DNA of 37,184 nucleotides from Lingula anatina (Eukaryota > Brachiopoda > Lingulata > Lingulida > Lingulidae): contig NW_019775391.1 of the NCBI RefSeq assembly GCF_001039355.2, positions 361,082 to 398,265 of the forward strand. Reading direction: 5' to 3'. Under the pieces are notes generated by a model, which made no database searches, was not told where the DNA came from, and was given only the letters and a program-made list of their open reading frames with translations. The position numbers were made by a program, and so were the translations under genes. How positions within the stretch are numbered: position 1 is the first letter of the stretch; the number at the start of each line of letters is the position of its first letter. Below are positions 1 to 16,798 of the stretch, piece by piece.

Positions 1-988
1 GGGGGGGGCAACTTGCCCCGCCACGGGTCGGGACCACTTGGCACCCTATACGAAAATGAAGTAAGTATCCCATGTAAACGCCTTGAAAAACATTTTTATG
101 CATTTCAAACGTATTAAATTGATTTTCGAGTCTTTGATGACTACATACTTCAAATAAGGGAGATTTATTGAGGTTTCCGTCCGTCACGTTGAATGTGTTG
201 CAAGAACCAAAATATCTATCAATAAAATTTGTTTTGTTTTAATTGAGAATAAATAAATAATGGTATAAGGCAGGTTTTTGAATGAAAACGAATAATGAAT
301 TGTCGTTAAAAAAAACAAATTCGGTTTTAAACTGGTATTTTTTTTTTGTTTCAACAATGGCCTGTAGCTCGATCTGTTGCACGCACAGGATTGTGGTCAA
401 TAGGGGCCTTTGGGGGTCCAACTTGCCCCGAGTCATGGGGGCCGACTAGCCCCAGGTCCACAATTTTTAGATTTAAGGATTGCAGCCGTTTATGGTGCAA
501 GAATGGACTACGTTTATACATTTTTTGTAAAATTTCAAACAATAAGCTTTAGTTTGATGTCCTATACGTTGTTATGAACCTTTACATATATAGGCCTACA
601 TATGAGATGAATGTCCTAAACTTATATAATTTTGTACGCTTAATTCAAGCGTGGGCTCGAAAGAGGACATTACGTTTTAGACTTAGTGGATAACGCAATC
701 CAAAGATTCCACGGTTCGTGTCAGATTTACGTAAGATCGCGCAAATAAAAACCAAGTCCACATAATGACCAGTTTAATGGTGTATTGGTTGACTCTCTCT
801 AACTACAGTACATCATCTACGTGAAGCCTCCAACTTCTAAGCCGTCTCCCATGGCTCTGTCGAGCGGTCACCTTCGAGTCTTCTTCAGTCTGAACTCCCG
901 ATATTAACTCTGCACGTCTTTTATACAATATTTCTTATCACATGGTGGATTCTATGCTGCATTATTTGACGGTAGGTCCTACATTTAA

Positions 989-1324
989 AGGGATAATAAC
1001 TCTTCGTATGAAGTCTATATTTCACAACAGAAACATCGTGAACAACTCATAGAAATAAAATATATTCTGTTTTACGACAAAAACAGCAGTTATAGCTATT
1101 ATTCTGATATTTGAACTTGTCTTCAGACCACGTCACCTCCATTGATGGCTATACTCTGTTATAATCTCTTAAGAGAATTTAACAAAAAACCAAACTTTTT
1201 AGAAAAAACCAGGGACTAACTTTGAATGTAAAAATGGATTCATTAACCATTGGTAAGTATGGGAAAATTGTTTTTTACTCCAGGAAAATTCATTTTTTGG
1301 CAAAAACGAAGAGTTATTATCCCT
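989..1324. mobile_element. MITE with 19-bp perfect inverted ends, polymorphic between copies
   Basis: The left end AGGGATAATAACTCTTCGT (989-1007) and the right end ACGAAGAGTTATTATCCCT (1306-1324) are exact reverse complements. TTAA flanks both sides (985-988 and 1325-1328). The empty site in copy 2 (3368-3371) has a single TTAA. The boundaries are equally compatible with a TA duplication if the ends are taken one base further out, so both piggyBac-like (TTAA) and Tc1/mariner-like (TA) origins are possible. At 336 bp with no transposase ORF, it is a non-autonomous element. Confidence 0.85.
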
Positions 1325-2307
1325 TTAATTATTCAAATTGCACACGTCCACTTAAGTTACATGATTACAGGTAAGGTCATAAACGAGTCGAGTGCACAAG
1401 CAATCGACTCTAATCAAATTAATTAACACGCCTGGGAATCATATTTGTGAACTCTACAACGTAGGCCCTATAGGGCCTACTTTACTCTATCAAAACCCTA
1501 TGAAAATAGATTTTTAAATCTCTTAAACAAAATTAGGCCTACTTTTAGGTGCAAAAATCGCTTATTTGGACTCACCGCTTAAGTAAAACTTTTTAGCGTC
1601 CGACACTTCCTTAGCATTGCAGGCTACGGTCACTTTACAAGAGAATGTGGCCAATTCTTAAACCTCGAAGTTAGGCCTACTTTTCCATAAACTGACGGGG
1701 GGTCAACTAACTCGATCCGGTCGCCGGCCCTAAACTCACATCTCATGTCACATCCCCTTTATTCGCAGTCTAATTTTTGTTGGCATTAAAAAAGTGCAAT
1801 TATTTTCTGAAGGGTTGTTATTTTTAAAACTTTCGTTACTCAAACCTCTGTTAGGCCCTAGCCTACTAAAGGCGAAAACTGTGCACACAAAATGTAGGCC
1901 TAATATGGCATGAATCAGAAAATGTTTGCAAATGAAAACTAGATTAATCACTTTTGGCACCAGAGTTTAAGAAAAAGTAGAATCCGCAAATATATCTATA
2001 ACTTCATTTTTCAGTTTTCTTCAAATGGACCTACATGTAGGCCTATATATAGGCCTATGTTTAGGCCTACATCCATGATCTGGGGTACCGTAGGAATCTG
2101 ACCGAGTGTTGCCTGAAGTCTCTCATGAATCCTTTTCTTGTTAATATTTTAGTAACTCTTTAGGAAATAATTATAGGCTAAACGAAGTGTTTAATTGTTA
2201 TTGGGAATAGGCAACTTGGTTTACAGATGGTGATTTCCTCAATGTTTTATGTGTAATAGGCCTACCCTGTTGATAAAGGGCTTCAAAAGGGGAAATTGCT
2301 GAAGGCG

Positions 2308-2329
2308 CGGTACGTGTGCGCACGTACCG
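2308..2329. promoter_or_regulatory. Conserved upstream hairpin, copy 1
   Basis: CGGTACGTG and CACGTACCG form a perfect 9-bp inverted repeat around a TGCG loop. It is unchanged in copy 2 at 4356-4377, within a 198-bp block (2198-2395 and 4246-4443) that I find identical between the copies. Confidence 0.45.
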
Positions 2330-2413
2330 TCTGCCGCAGTTATTATTATTTGGACATTTTCGCTGAGGCATAGAGGCAGTACAGAGATTAGCCATCTATT
2401 TAACCAGAGACAT

Positions 2414-2414
2414 N
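2414..2414. other. Single-N contig join 1
   Basis: One N separates the end of copy 1 from the start of copy 2. The duplicated segment ends at this base on the left and starts two bases after it on the right, which is the pattern of two overlapping contigs placed end to end. Confidence 0.9.
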
Positions 2415-2415
2415 G

Positions 2416-4461
2416 CCACTTGGCACCCTATACGAAAATGAAGTAAGTATCCCATGTAAACGCCTTGAAATACATTTTTATGCATTTCAAATGTATTAAA
2501 TTGATTTTCGAGTCTTTGATGACTACATACTTCAAATAAGGGAGATTTATTGAGGTTTCCGTCCGTCACGTTGAATGTGTTGCAAGAACCAAAATATCTA
2601 TCAATAAAATTTGTTTTGTTTTAATTGAGAATAAATAAATAATAGCATAAGGCAGGTTTTTGAATGAAAACGAATAATGAATTGTCGTTAAAAAAAACAA
2701 ATTCGGTTTTAAACTGGTAATTTTTTTTTTGTTTCAACAATGGCCTGTAGCTCGATCTGTTGCACGCACAGGATTGTGGTCAATAGGGGCCTTTGGGGGT
2801 CCAACTTGCCCCGAGTCATGGGGGCCGACTAGCCCCAGGTCCACAATTTTTAGATTTAAGGATTGCAGCCGTTTATGGTGCAAGAATGGACTACGTTAAT
2901 ACATTTTTTGTAAAATTTCAAACAATAAGCTTTAGTTTGATGCCCTATACGTTGTTATGAACCTTTACATATATAGGCCTACATATGAGATGAATGTCCT
3001 AAACTTATATAATTTTGTACGCTTAATTCAAGCGTGGGCTCGAAAGAGGACATTACGTTTTAGACTTAGTGGATAACGCAATCCAAAGATTCCACGGTTC
3101 GTGTCAGATTTACGTAAGATCGCGCAAAGAAAAACCAAGTCTACATAATGACCAGTTTAATGGTGTATTGGTTGACTCTCTCTAACTACAGTACATCATC
3201 TACGTGAAGCCTCCAACTTCTATGCCGTCTCCCATGGCTCTGTCGAGCGGTCACCTTCGAGTCTTCTTCAGTCTGAACTCCCGATATTAATTCTGCACGT
3301 CTTTTATACAATATTTCTTATCACATGGTGGATTCTATGCTGCATTATTTGACGGTAGGGCCTACATTTAATTATTCAAATTGCACACGTCCACTTAAGT
3401 TAGGCATGATTACAGGTAAGGTCATAAACGAGTCGAGTGCACAAGCAATCGACTCTAATCAAATTAATTAACACGCCTGGGAATCATATTTGTGAACTCT
3501 ACAACGTATAGGGCCTACTTTACTCTATCAAAAGCCTATGAAAATAGATTTTTAAATCTCTTAAACAAAATTAGGCCTACTTTTAGGTGCAAAAATCGCT
3601 TATTTGGACTCACCGCTTAAGTAAAACTTTTTAGCGTCCGACACTTCCTTAGCATTGCAGGCTACGGTCACTTTACAAGAGAATGTGGCCATTTCTTAAA
3701 CCTCGAAGTTAGGCCTACTTTTCCATAAACTGACGGGGGGTCAACTAACTCGATCCGGTCGCCGGCCCTAAACTCACGTAGGCCCTACATCTCATGTCAC
3801 ATCCCCTTTATCGCAGTCTAATTTTTGTTGGCATTAAAAAAGTGCAATTATTTTCTGAAGGGTTGTTATTTTTAAAACTTTCGTTACTCAAACCTCTGTT
3901 AGGCCCTAGCCTACTAAAGGCGAAAACTGTGCACACAAAATGTAGGCCTAATATGGCATGAATCAGAAAATGTTTGCAAATGAAAACTAGATTAATCACT
4001 TTTGGCACCAGAGTTTAAGAAAAAGTAGAATCCGCAAATATATCTATAACTTCATTTTTCAGTTTTCTTCAAATGGACCTACATGTAGGCCTATATATAG
4101 GCCTATGTTTAAGCCTACATCCATGATCTGGGGTACCGTAGGAATCTGACCGAGTGTTGCCTGAAGTCTCTCATGAATCCTTTTCTTGTTAATATTTTAG
4201 TAACTCTTTAGAAAATAATTATAGGCTAAACGAAGTGTTTAATTGTTATTGGGAATAGGCAACTTGGTTTACAGATGGTGATTTCCTCAATGTTTTATGT
4301 GTAATAGGCCTACCCTGTTGATAAAGGGCTTCAAAAGGGGAAATTGCTGAAGGCGCGGTACGTGTGCGCACGTACCGTCTGCCGCAGTTATTATTATTTG
4401 GACATTTTCGCTGAGGCATAGAGGCAGTACAGAGATTAGCCATCTATTTAACCAGAGATAT
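2416..4461 (+). repeat. Upstream block, copy 2 (contiguous with PSMC4)
   Basis: This is the direct-repeat partner of 34-2413, and it continues without a break into the PSMC4 promoter. It lacks the MITE seen in copy 1. Several small indels relative to copy 1 fall exactly in TAGGCC-type motifs, for example near 3507 and 3778. The block is otherwise AT-rich non-coding DNA with no supportable gene. Confidence 0.85.
4356..4377. promoter_or_regulatory. Palindromic CACGT element upstream of PSMC4
   Basis: A 9-bp stem (CGGTACGTG / CACGTACCG) with a 4-nt loop lies about 235 bp before the PSMC4 start codon. Each arm holds an ACGTG half-site of the kind bound by bHLH or bZIP factors. It is identical in both haplotype copies. 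Its function is inferred from position and symmetry only. Confidence 0.4.
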
Positions 4462-4610
4462 CTGTGAATATCTAGTGAAAATACAATGTGACCCTGGTAG
4501 AGGGTACAGTGTGCGGGCGTTTTTTTTCTCTGTACTCTAGCTAGGAAAACCTCAAACTTCCGGTCGCAGTCTTCGCAGTCCTATCTTGAACACATCCGGG
4601 CCATTTCAAA
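4462..4610 (+). promoter_or_regulatory. PSMC4 core promoter and 5' leader
   Basis: The 149 bases before the start codon contain a pyrimidine-rich tract (about 4519-4530) and two ETS/GABP-type sites: ACTTCCGG at 4556-4563 and CATCCGG near 4592. No TATA box is obvious. Paired ETS sites without TATA are usual for housekeeping genes. The start codon context is strong, with A at -3 and G at +4. The transcription start site is not visible directly. Confidence 0.6.
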
Positions 4611-10193
<5,583 letters not shown>

Positions 10194-10680
10194 TGGTTTT
10201 CACTTCAACCCTAGCTAGATGACTGGTCTTGACTAGATCTAAGAACTTTTTGAAGATTTCTTTTTCGAGTGTCACTGTTAAACTTTAACGTTTTACAATG
10301 TTTATGATAACTGGAATGATGTGTCATAGCAAAGATTTTTTGTTGGCTAAGACAGAGGACTGTTATAAGTACTTGATGGTGACAAAGTGGAAATTGGGAA
10401 ATCCTCAACTTTTTCTAACGTTATTTCTGAAATTCCTTTCTGATTCAATAATTCATTCCACTAAGATGTTTCTCCAAGGTAATCTTCAGAATTTGTTTAG
10501 GCATTTTACACCATTACAAATGCTCTAGCATTTAACATCTAACATTTAACAAGAGAGCATTCTAAGCATGTCGCAAGGATTGGTTAAGTAGGGAAAAAGG
10601 TTAGATATATTTGTGAAAACATAAGGAATGTGAACTGTTACTGGCCTTATCACAATAAAAGAAGATTGGTCATACCAGTT
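10194..10680 (+). other. PSMC4 3' UTR with polyadenylation signal
   Basis: The first canonical AATAAA after the stop is at 10654-10659, which would give a 3' UTR of about 480 nt. Cleavage near 10675-10685 is inferred. The short plus-strand ORF at 10298-10528 falls inside this UTR and has no coding support. Confidence 0.6.
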
Positions 10681-10758
10681 GTACAGTTTGCATAATTATT
10701 TATATTCAACTATTCAACATATCCTTTAACAACACTATGAACAAAAAATAGTTACGGT

Positions 10759-10928
10759 TTAAGGGGGATGTTACTTTCTGGTCCCTAAAAATGAACAAAA
10801 TGATTTCATGTCCTTTACAGTTATTTTCCTTAAGGGATCGAATTGTTCATAAATTAGCTGCTAATGATTAGAAATTATCGTTTCATTAATTTTTAGGCCT
10901 TAGAAAATGGACAGATGTCCCCCTTTAA
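10759..10928. mobile_element. Possible degenerate MITE
   Basis: TTAAGGGGGATGTTACTTTC on the left and, reverse-complemented, TTAAAGGGGGACATCTGTCC on the right form imperfect inverted ends that extend into TCCCTAAAAA / GGCCTAAAAA. TTAA flanks both sides. The resemblance to the TTAA-flanked element at 989-1324 (AGGG ends) is suggestive only. Confidence 0.4.
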
Positions 10929-11040
10929 AAAACCTGATCATTCAGAGATGTGGTCAAATGTTATGAGATGTGATTATACTGGTGATTTGATATTTTCCTT
11001 GCATATATGATGTGGCTGTTCTGAGGTTTTTTTCTAAATC

Positions 11041-11043
<3 letters not shown>

Positions 11044-11090
<47 letters not shown>
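11044..11090. repeat. Poly(T) tract, 47 bases
   Basis: An uninterrupted T run in the spacer downstream of PSMC4. No retroposon body is recognisable beside it. Confidence 0.97.
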
Positions 11091-11091
<1 letters not shown>

Positions 11092-11940
11092 GAGTTTGAA
11101 CTATATAACAATGTACTTATGACCCTTATTTCAAATTTTAAGTCATTTGATATTGAAAAAAAAATCAGATAAAAAAAATTTGAATTACATTAAGATGTAA
11201 ATTATCCAACCACAATTCCATCTTATTGCTCTGTTATAATATTACGTGAGCTTAATGAAAACTCTGAAAAGAAACTTAAAATCTTGTTAACAAGGTCTTT
11301 TAATTTATAACCAGGTGCCCAAAAATGTTACTATTTAACGGATGGGGGAGAGAGGGGGTGCAAAATTTTTTACTGTGTTTATTGATAATTGATTGTGGAT
11401 TTAATTCAGTGGGTGGCTAATTGTTTTGGAGCAATATCCATGTTTTTCAAATGCAAGCCTGTCATTCTGTTTGGAAAAAAGTTAGCCTCTGATGTTCTAT
11501 AAGTGATTTCTTTAACTGTTATTTTGCTTTTGTCTGTGTATGATTAAAAAAATGCGAGTTTGGAAATATAATATTCCAAACTCACCCATTTTTAAAAGCA
11601 ACAGTACAGAGATTAGCGATTAGAGAATGAATGTTTGATTTGAACTAGATAAATGATTTATTGGCAACAATTTCGGTGATGTTGAGGTACACAGACCATG
11701 CGTTCTACATCATACCCTGTGAGTTAAACTGAAAAAAAAGTTGGGTGAAATTTGCAATAAATTATGGCCCTTGATTTTGCACCAAGCCCAGGATGGGTGC
11801 TTTAGATTATTATTTTAACGTTAGTCATTTTCATATCGATAAAAACTACTACTCGATTTGAACAATGTTAACCTTCCGAATTGTTTACTTTTTTAAAAGT
11901 GTATTAGTGTTGGTAATAGTATTATCCAATCAGAATGTTG

Positions 11941-12359
11941 CTACATCGTAAGTGCCCCGCTCGGCACGTTGATGATGTCTGTTCGTCTCGCTGCACAACA
12001 TCGGCAGTTGCGAAGCGAACAGATTGAAATTAAGTGTGTACATAACTCGATGTTCTAACACTGACATGACCTAAAAAACAACAGTCGAAGAGCGTAGAAC
12101 CAGCAGATTACGCTGCCATATTGTCATGGTTGTAGGCAAGTGCGAAACACGTTAATAATACTCGGGTAGGTGTAGAGCCTCGAACGCTGCGTCGTCCCTC
12201 TTCCCCTAACTAGCACAAGTTCTAAAGTTACGTTGAAGTTTACACACCGCCTTTGCTTAACTTGCCCCAAGTCTTTGCGTAATCCCTTTATGCAGACATG
12301 TGCAGTCCTACTTTTTGTATGTTTGAATAAGAACATGCGATGACCCCATTTTTTTTCAG
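11941..12359 (+). promoter_or_regulatory. CpG-richer start region of the second gene
   Basis: CpG density rises clearly here compared with the flanking AT-rich DNA. The inverted repeat CTGTTCGTCTCGC / GCGAAGCGAACAG (11979-11991 and 12010-12022, two mismatches) lies within it. The region ends in a pyrimidine tract and CAG (12357-12359) that looks like a splice acceptor, so a non-coding first exon may lie within it. The promoter role is inferred. Confidence 0.4.
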
Positions 12360-12400
12360 ATGCATTATATTACTTAGGGGCACATGCGAACTGAGAGGGG

Positions 12401-12453
12401 ATGCAGCAACCGATTCCATCGGCCCCCGGCATCAGCAACACGGGGCCACCGCG
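12401..12453 (+). CDS. Unidentified gene, candidate first coding exon A
   Basis: The ATG at 12401 opens MQQPIPSAPGISNTGPP and ends with two bases (CG) before a strong donor, GTAAGT. An in-frame TGA at 12392 makes this the first usable ATG in its frame. A possible acceptor (TTTTTTCAG) ends at 12359, so this may be an internal exon carrying the end of the 5' UTR. A 5-codon upstream ORF starts at 12360. The donor phase matches the 31-nt exon at 21903, which would give Arg at the junction. The Pro/Gly/Ser-rich N-terminus is not recognised, and the rest of the gene is outside what can be called. Confidence 0.5.
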
Positions 12454-13614
12454 GTAAGTGATTTCACTGCCTTAACTAGCCGGCGGCCTTTTAACAAAAG
12501 ATGACCACGGCTGCGTGAAATTAATAGGTTATTGCCCTCTAATGTGTTTGTTACCCGCTACAGGTAACTGGCTTACCTTAAGGCTTGTTTCTTTCCATAC
12601 TTCAGACTACTTTCTGTTATTAGAGGCCCATGAAAGGGGTGCTTGTGGGGGTAAAAGGCATGTGCAACAAACCTTGGGTAGTTATATGTCTCATGACATC
12701 TGAAAGTTTTATGTCATAGGTCTAATCATATTAAAATTTTGGTTTTAATTTTAATTTTATTTTTTAGTCTTCACCATGCATTTGTTAAAATGTCAACTTA
12801 AAGTTACATGTATTGTTCTAATTTCTCCGTTTATTGGGTTAACTATATTTCATGACCTGTCATGCATTCAGACATAAGAATTTGATTAGTGTTCAACATG
12901 TTTTCAGGGTAATTGGTAATAAAAGAATGAATCCACTGGTTTTGTAGGGAATGTTTTTTATTTGTCCTTATCTTTTGCATTTATCCTTATCCTATACAGC
13001 AAAGTTATCTTTTTTATCCTTTGGAGAAGGTGGCAAGTTGATATCACTTGCCATTAATGTATACTTGCCAGTTTGAAGATATGATTATGTGGACTAGGTA
13101 GACAATTGTATGGTTGTCAAAAACAATTGTCTCTTCGTAGAAAAAAGGGTTTTATGTACAAATATATTGGTACTTATATCACATTTGTTTGCAGGCTTTT
13201 CCAAAATTGTGTGCATAGCCAAACCATGTCAACATCTAGTTATTCAACAAGGAAACAATACTGTTATCATAATGTAATATATATGTTTGATGGACTCACA
13301 CATGTAGACTCAGTTGAATGTTTTGATATAACTGCTTAACACATCTGGAGGCTCAGTCTTCAGGGGAAAAACGTGTATTTTTGTATTTCATATGTGTCAG
13401 TGTGTGTGAACGTGTGTGTGTGTTTAACTTACTACGATGACATAAAAAGGAAGGCTGCTGGTAATCCAAATTTTATTTTAATATGGCATAAAGTTATGTG
13501 AGAAATGTTTTTTTTTTTCTCAAAGGGAACCTTATATCTCAGAACAGCACTTCTGTTAAATACATAGACTTTGATGTATCCATGGTTTGTTCTATTTGTC
13601 TACAAAAAATGGTA

Positions 13615-13630
13615 ATATATATATATATAT
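13615..13630. repeat. (AT)8 microsatellite, short allele
   Basis: The same locus in haplotype B (23308-23359) carries 52 bp of AT. Confidence 0.95.
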
Positions 13631-14585
13631 TTGTGCTAGGTTGATAAATGCTTAAAAAGGTTATAATCAAATGTCCCTGTGCTCTTGACTGAACTCCCAT
13701 TTTTGCTGTGTTATTTGATGCATTTCAATTTAAAATTAAAGATATCTCGGCATTAAACAAGACACCAACGTTGACCCCAGCTGTTACATAACTGAGTAAT
13801 TATTGTTAGTTGTAACAGAGTTTTAAATACTTGTTAATGAAACAGAAGCATATGTTCTAATCTGCAATTGTTCTCAATAACATATTAAATTTTTAATGTC
13901 TTATTTTAATTTATGTATTTGAGATAAAATTAGTGACACAGTTGTAATTTAGCAGCAGGTTTAGAAAACTTTATACTAACATTTTGATCTAAACAGATGA
14001 AGTTTTCCAAATTAAACAATAATTAAGTAGTAGAGTATCAGGAAAACAAAGGAATAGACTTCTTGACTTGGTAATGTGTAAAAAAAAAAGGTATTAAAAG
14101 CAGTATTGTATAGATAAAAAGTCCCATGCTTGTTGAGCTTGATATTATTCCCATTAACTCACAGGTTAAAAGATGAAAACTTCAAAGTAGACATACTATT
14201 ATATATTAATCAAGTTGAACAGGACAGAAAAATAATAATTTGTTTTGTTCATGCTGTAATCTTCAAATCCAATTAAACCAAAAATGAATAAACTAGTCAA
14301 GTAATGAATGGGTGTATAGTAACAGCAAAGCCCATTTGTAAAGAAATTATTTATAGTACAAATTCGTAGAGCTTTTATATGTAGTTGTGTAAATGTGGGA
14401 AGAATACAGGGAATTTACATGTGTACATGGCAAGCATTCACCACAAACAAATTTTCTGTACATGGGATCTAAGTGTATCTTGGTGTTCCACCCCTATCAT
14501 TTGCCGTGTACATATAGAGTACACTGTAAAACCATTAGATACAAAAAGTAGTAATGAACATTTAGTATACTTGCTAAAAAAATGT

Positions 14586-14609
14586 AAAAAAAAAAAAAAA
14601 AAAAAAAAA
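14586..14609. repeat. Poly(A) tract
   Basis: A 24-base A run, shorter at the equivalent position near 24318 in haplotype B. It generates the Lys-rich tail of a spurious ORF. Confidence 0.95.
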
Positions 14610-16207
14610 GATTTCAGGGATTAAACACAATAGGACAAGAACTGAGGCCAGATATGTTTGCAAGAATAAAGATATGTACACATGTATATAAATTGCTGGG
14701 TTAAATGCATACTTTATTCGCAGACTAAAATAACTCAGAAATAAACCGTTATATTTTAATAAATGTCCACTGCATGTTGCATTTTGCCATTGCTTTGGCA
14801 CATAGAAATTTGGTCTCCATGGCATTTGTAGAGGTTGGAAGGTTTTGATTACTAAAAAAAATCCATTTTAATTTATTAAGTCACCAACCATATAATTTTA
14901 TGGTGGTGCCTTTAGCACATAGAAATGTGGACTTGATACTTGATTAGTAACTTCCCTGTGACGCTAATTTGAAAAGGCATAGTTATTAATAAGTGTTTAT
15001 ATGTTGAGTGATCAGAGTATAGTTGTGTTCTTCTGATGCTTGTCATTCATAACGTTATCATGATTGCAGGAGAAGAAAGCAGACTGAATGAAAATAAGAA
15101 AAAAAAATAACATGTATAGTAGAAGCCACATTATTCAGATGCTTTGGGACTAGGAAATTTATTCACGTTACGCAAGGGTTGGAGTAATTCAGTATTAATA
15201 AAAGTTTCAGCTAATGCTCTAGAGAAAAAAAAACCTGTACCACAGTATTTGTTGGAGATAAACAATGATTGGAGCTATAGGGTGACAAGTAATGTAGAGT
15301 CTGCTTATCTGGTGCCTGGATACCAATGAATGATAAAAAACATAGGATGAAATACACCTAAATGTAGATGTTTTAGTATCAGTTTGTAACCGTATCAGCC
15401 CAAGTCACACATCAACTCAAGTTCAATTGTAAAGAAGCACAACATATGTCAATGAACATGTACATTGCACGGGTGAAGTCTCGTCTGAAATGTGTATGTT
15501 TTAATGTCTGCCAGGCACATGTGCACAGTGTAGTTTATGTTACAACCTATATGTGTTTCCCTGCATGTGATGATTTATATGAATAACATGTGGGAAGTCT
15601 TTTTAGGTCACAGTCTGTTATGCAATCTGCTATAATTCAGTGCAGCATGAAAGCACCTGTTCCATGCATATAGCACCTCCCTGCTAATCACTGTATATCG
15701 TAGTAATTTTTGTAATTAGAGAGTGTGACAGTAAGGTGAAGAAATAAAGTCAAGTACTATTCACAGCTGATGGTGCAGATATTGAACTGGCTGTGACATT
15801 TAGCATTTGATTTGTCTTAGTTTTATTTCAAATTGTCACGCAGATTATGCTTTATTATTCTGTTTGCAGAATAAGATACTTGATTGTGTTAGAATTAAGT
15901 TTTTTTAGTTTTTTTGATTGATGGCATTCGCAGAATATAGGGATATACAGTTAAGTAAAATTAATAAAATATAAGTAAAATATAAGTAAACATTATTTTT
16001 AAACATTTTCACACGTGAATTTTAACCATTGATGTATACTTCTATCCAAAGGATTATCCTAGAATCCATATTTTTTTTATCCTTAAATTTTTATTTCTTA
16101 AATAACAGTATAGTTGGACTTAAAAGTTTGAATAGTCCGCAACAAAGACAACACAATGTCAACATGTCTTTTCCACCCTTTGATATAAGAGTTATAATAA
16201 TTATTGT

Positions 16208-16245
16208 TTTTGTTGTTGTTGTTGTTATTATTATTATTATTATTA
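16208..16245. repeat. (TTG)n(TTA)n compound microsatellite
   Basis: TTG triplets followed by TTA triplets. The equivalent at about 25929-25968 is almost all ATT. It is the source of the Val/Ile runs in the overlapping ORFs. Confidence 0.92.
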
Positions 16246-16325
16246 GATTAAAACGTTTTTTCAAGTTACGTCTTCAGTTAATGACTATGTTTATGATGTA
16301 CTGTACAGATCTTAGATCTGTCTTG

Positions 16326-16502
16326 GGCTCCGTTCACATGGAAAATCTATTTTCTAAAAATCTAAAATCTTTTTTCGGTATCTTGTGATCACGGTCTGTG
16401 CCCTGGATACCCCGCGGCATAATTAATGGCAGCGCAGAGAATTAATTACAGCTTTGGAAGTAACTGCCCGTAATTACGCCGTGGGGTATTCAAGGCACAG
16501 AC
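16326..16502. mobile_element. Truncated copy of the palindromic GTTCACATG MITE
   Basis: The left part (GGCTCCGTTCACATGG, then a TGATCACGGTCTGTGCCC motif) matches the left arm of the full element at 19811-20055. A right arm pairs with it over about 33 bp around a CCCCGCGG core, but the sequence stops at CACAGACC without the outer terminal repeat. The equivalent interval in haplotype B lacks it and is rearranged, so it is not a clean empty site. Confidence 0.7.
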
Positions 16503-16633
16503 CTAATGTTGACTATTATTAAAGAATTGAAAAAAATAGGGGATCTGAGTAGATATCTGTAGGCAGTGTAGAATCTAGATGGACTGGGGCTATTTTTACA
16601 GAAAGAAATTGAGGTTGAAGGTTGATCCTTCAT

Positions 16634-16798
16634 AGGCCCATAGCCAGCTAATTCAAAAGGAGGTTCTTTTTCTGAAAAAGTGGACCTTTTACTATGAAAT
16701 CTTCCTGTACCTAGATAAAATTTTACCCAGAGGGGACCTTTTCCCGACAAAAAGGGGAGTTCTTTTGAACCCCCCAACCCCCCCCTGGCTATGGGCCT
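16634..16798 (+). mobile_element. ATAGCCAG-type MITE, haplotype A copy
   Basis: It is bounded by perfect 14-bp inverted ends, AGGCCCATAGCCAG and CTGGCTATGGGCCT. The interior includes paired TCTTTTTCTGAAAAAG and GTTCTTTTGAAC palindromes, and a C-rich tract abuts the right end. Related copies lie at 26172-26326 and, inverted, at 34028-34226. It encodes nothing. The superfamily is not identified. Confidence 0.75.

Larger units (their letters stand above)
34..2413 (+). repeat. Upstream block, copy 1 (probable alternative haplotype)
   Basis: This 2.4-kb block repeats in direct orientation at 2416-4461. In the first 320 or so aligned bases I see about five differences. The copy runs to the single N at 2414, while its partner begins just after that N. 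It contains a 336-bp inverted-repeat element (989-1324) that the partner lacks, which accounts for nearly all the length difference. No convincing gene is present. The short minus-strand ORFs here are shared with copy 2 only because of the duplication. The most economical reading is the second haplotype of the PSMC4 upstream region, left uncollapsed by the assembler; a true tandem duplication is the alternative. Confidence 0.85.
10681..11940. other. Intergenic spacer
   Basis: AT-rich sequence between the PSMC4 3' end and the start region of the next gene. It holds a possible MITE (10759-10928) and a 47-base T run. No coding region is supportable. Confidence 0.6.

Noticed and set aside
419-434. 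AACTTGCCCCGAGTC-like motif seen at the window start, at 419, 2801 and 12257
   Set aside because: The matches are short and imperfect, and two are explained by the haplotype duplication. They are too weak to define a repeat family.
1748-1960. Minus-strand ORF repeated at 3808-4008
   Set aside because: The identical translation only reflects the haplotypic duplication. There are no splice signals, domain or composition to support it, and it spans TAGGCCTA repeats.
14385-14624. 79-codon ORF MCKCGKNTGN and onward, with a homologue at 24116-24352
   Set aside because: Between the haplotypes three of the four substitutions I can see change the amino acid, and the C-terminus is a poly(A) tract read as Lys. 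There is no sign of coding constraint.
16029-16388. 119-codon ORF, the longest in the window
   Set aside because: Its core of Val and Ile runs is the TTG/TTA microsatellite, and the frame is disrupted in the other haplotype. The end lies in a MITE.
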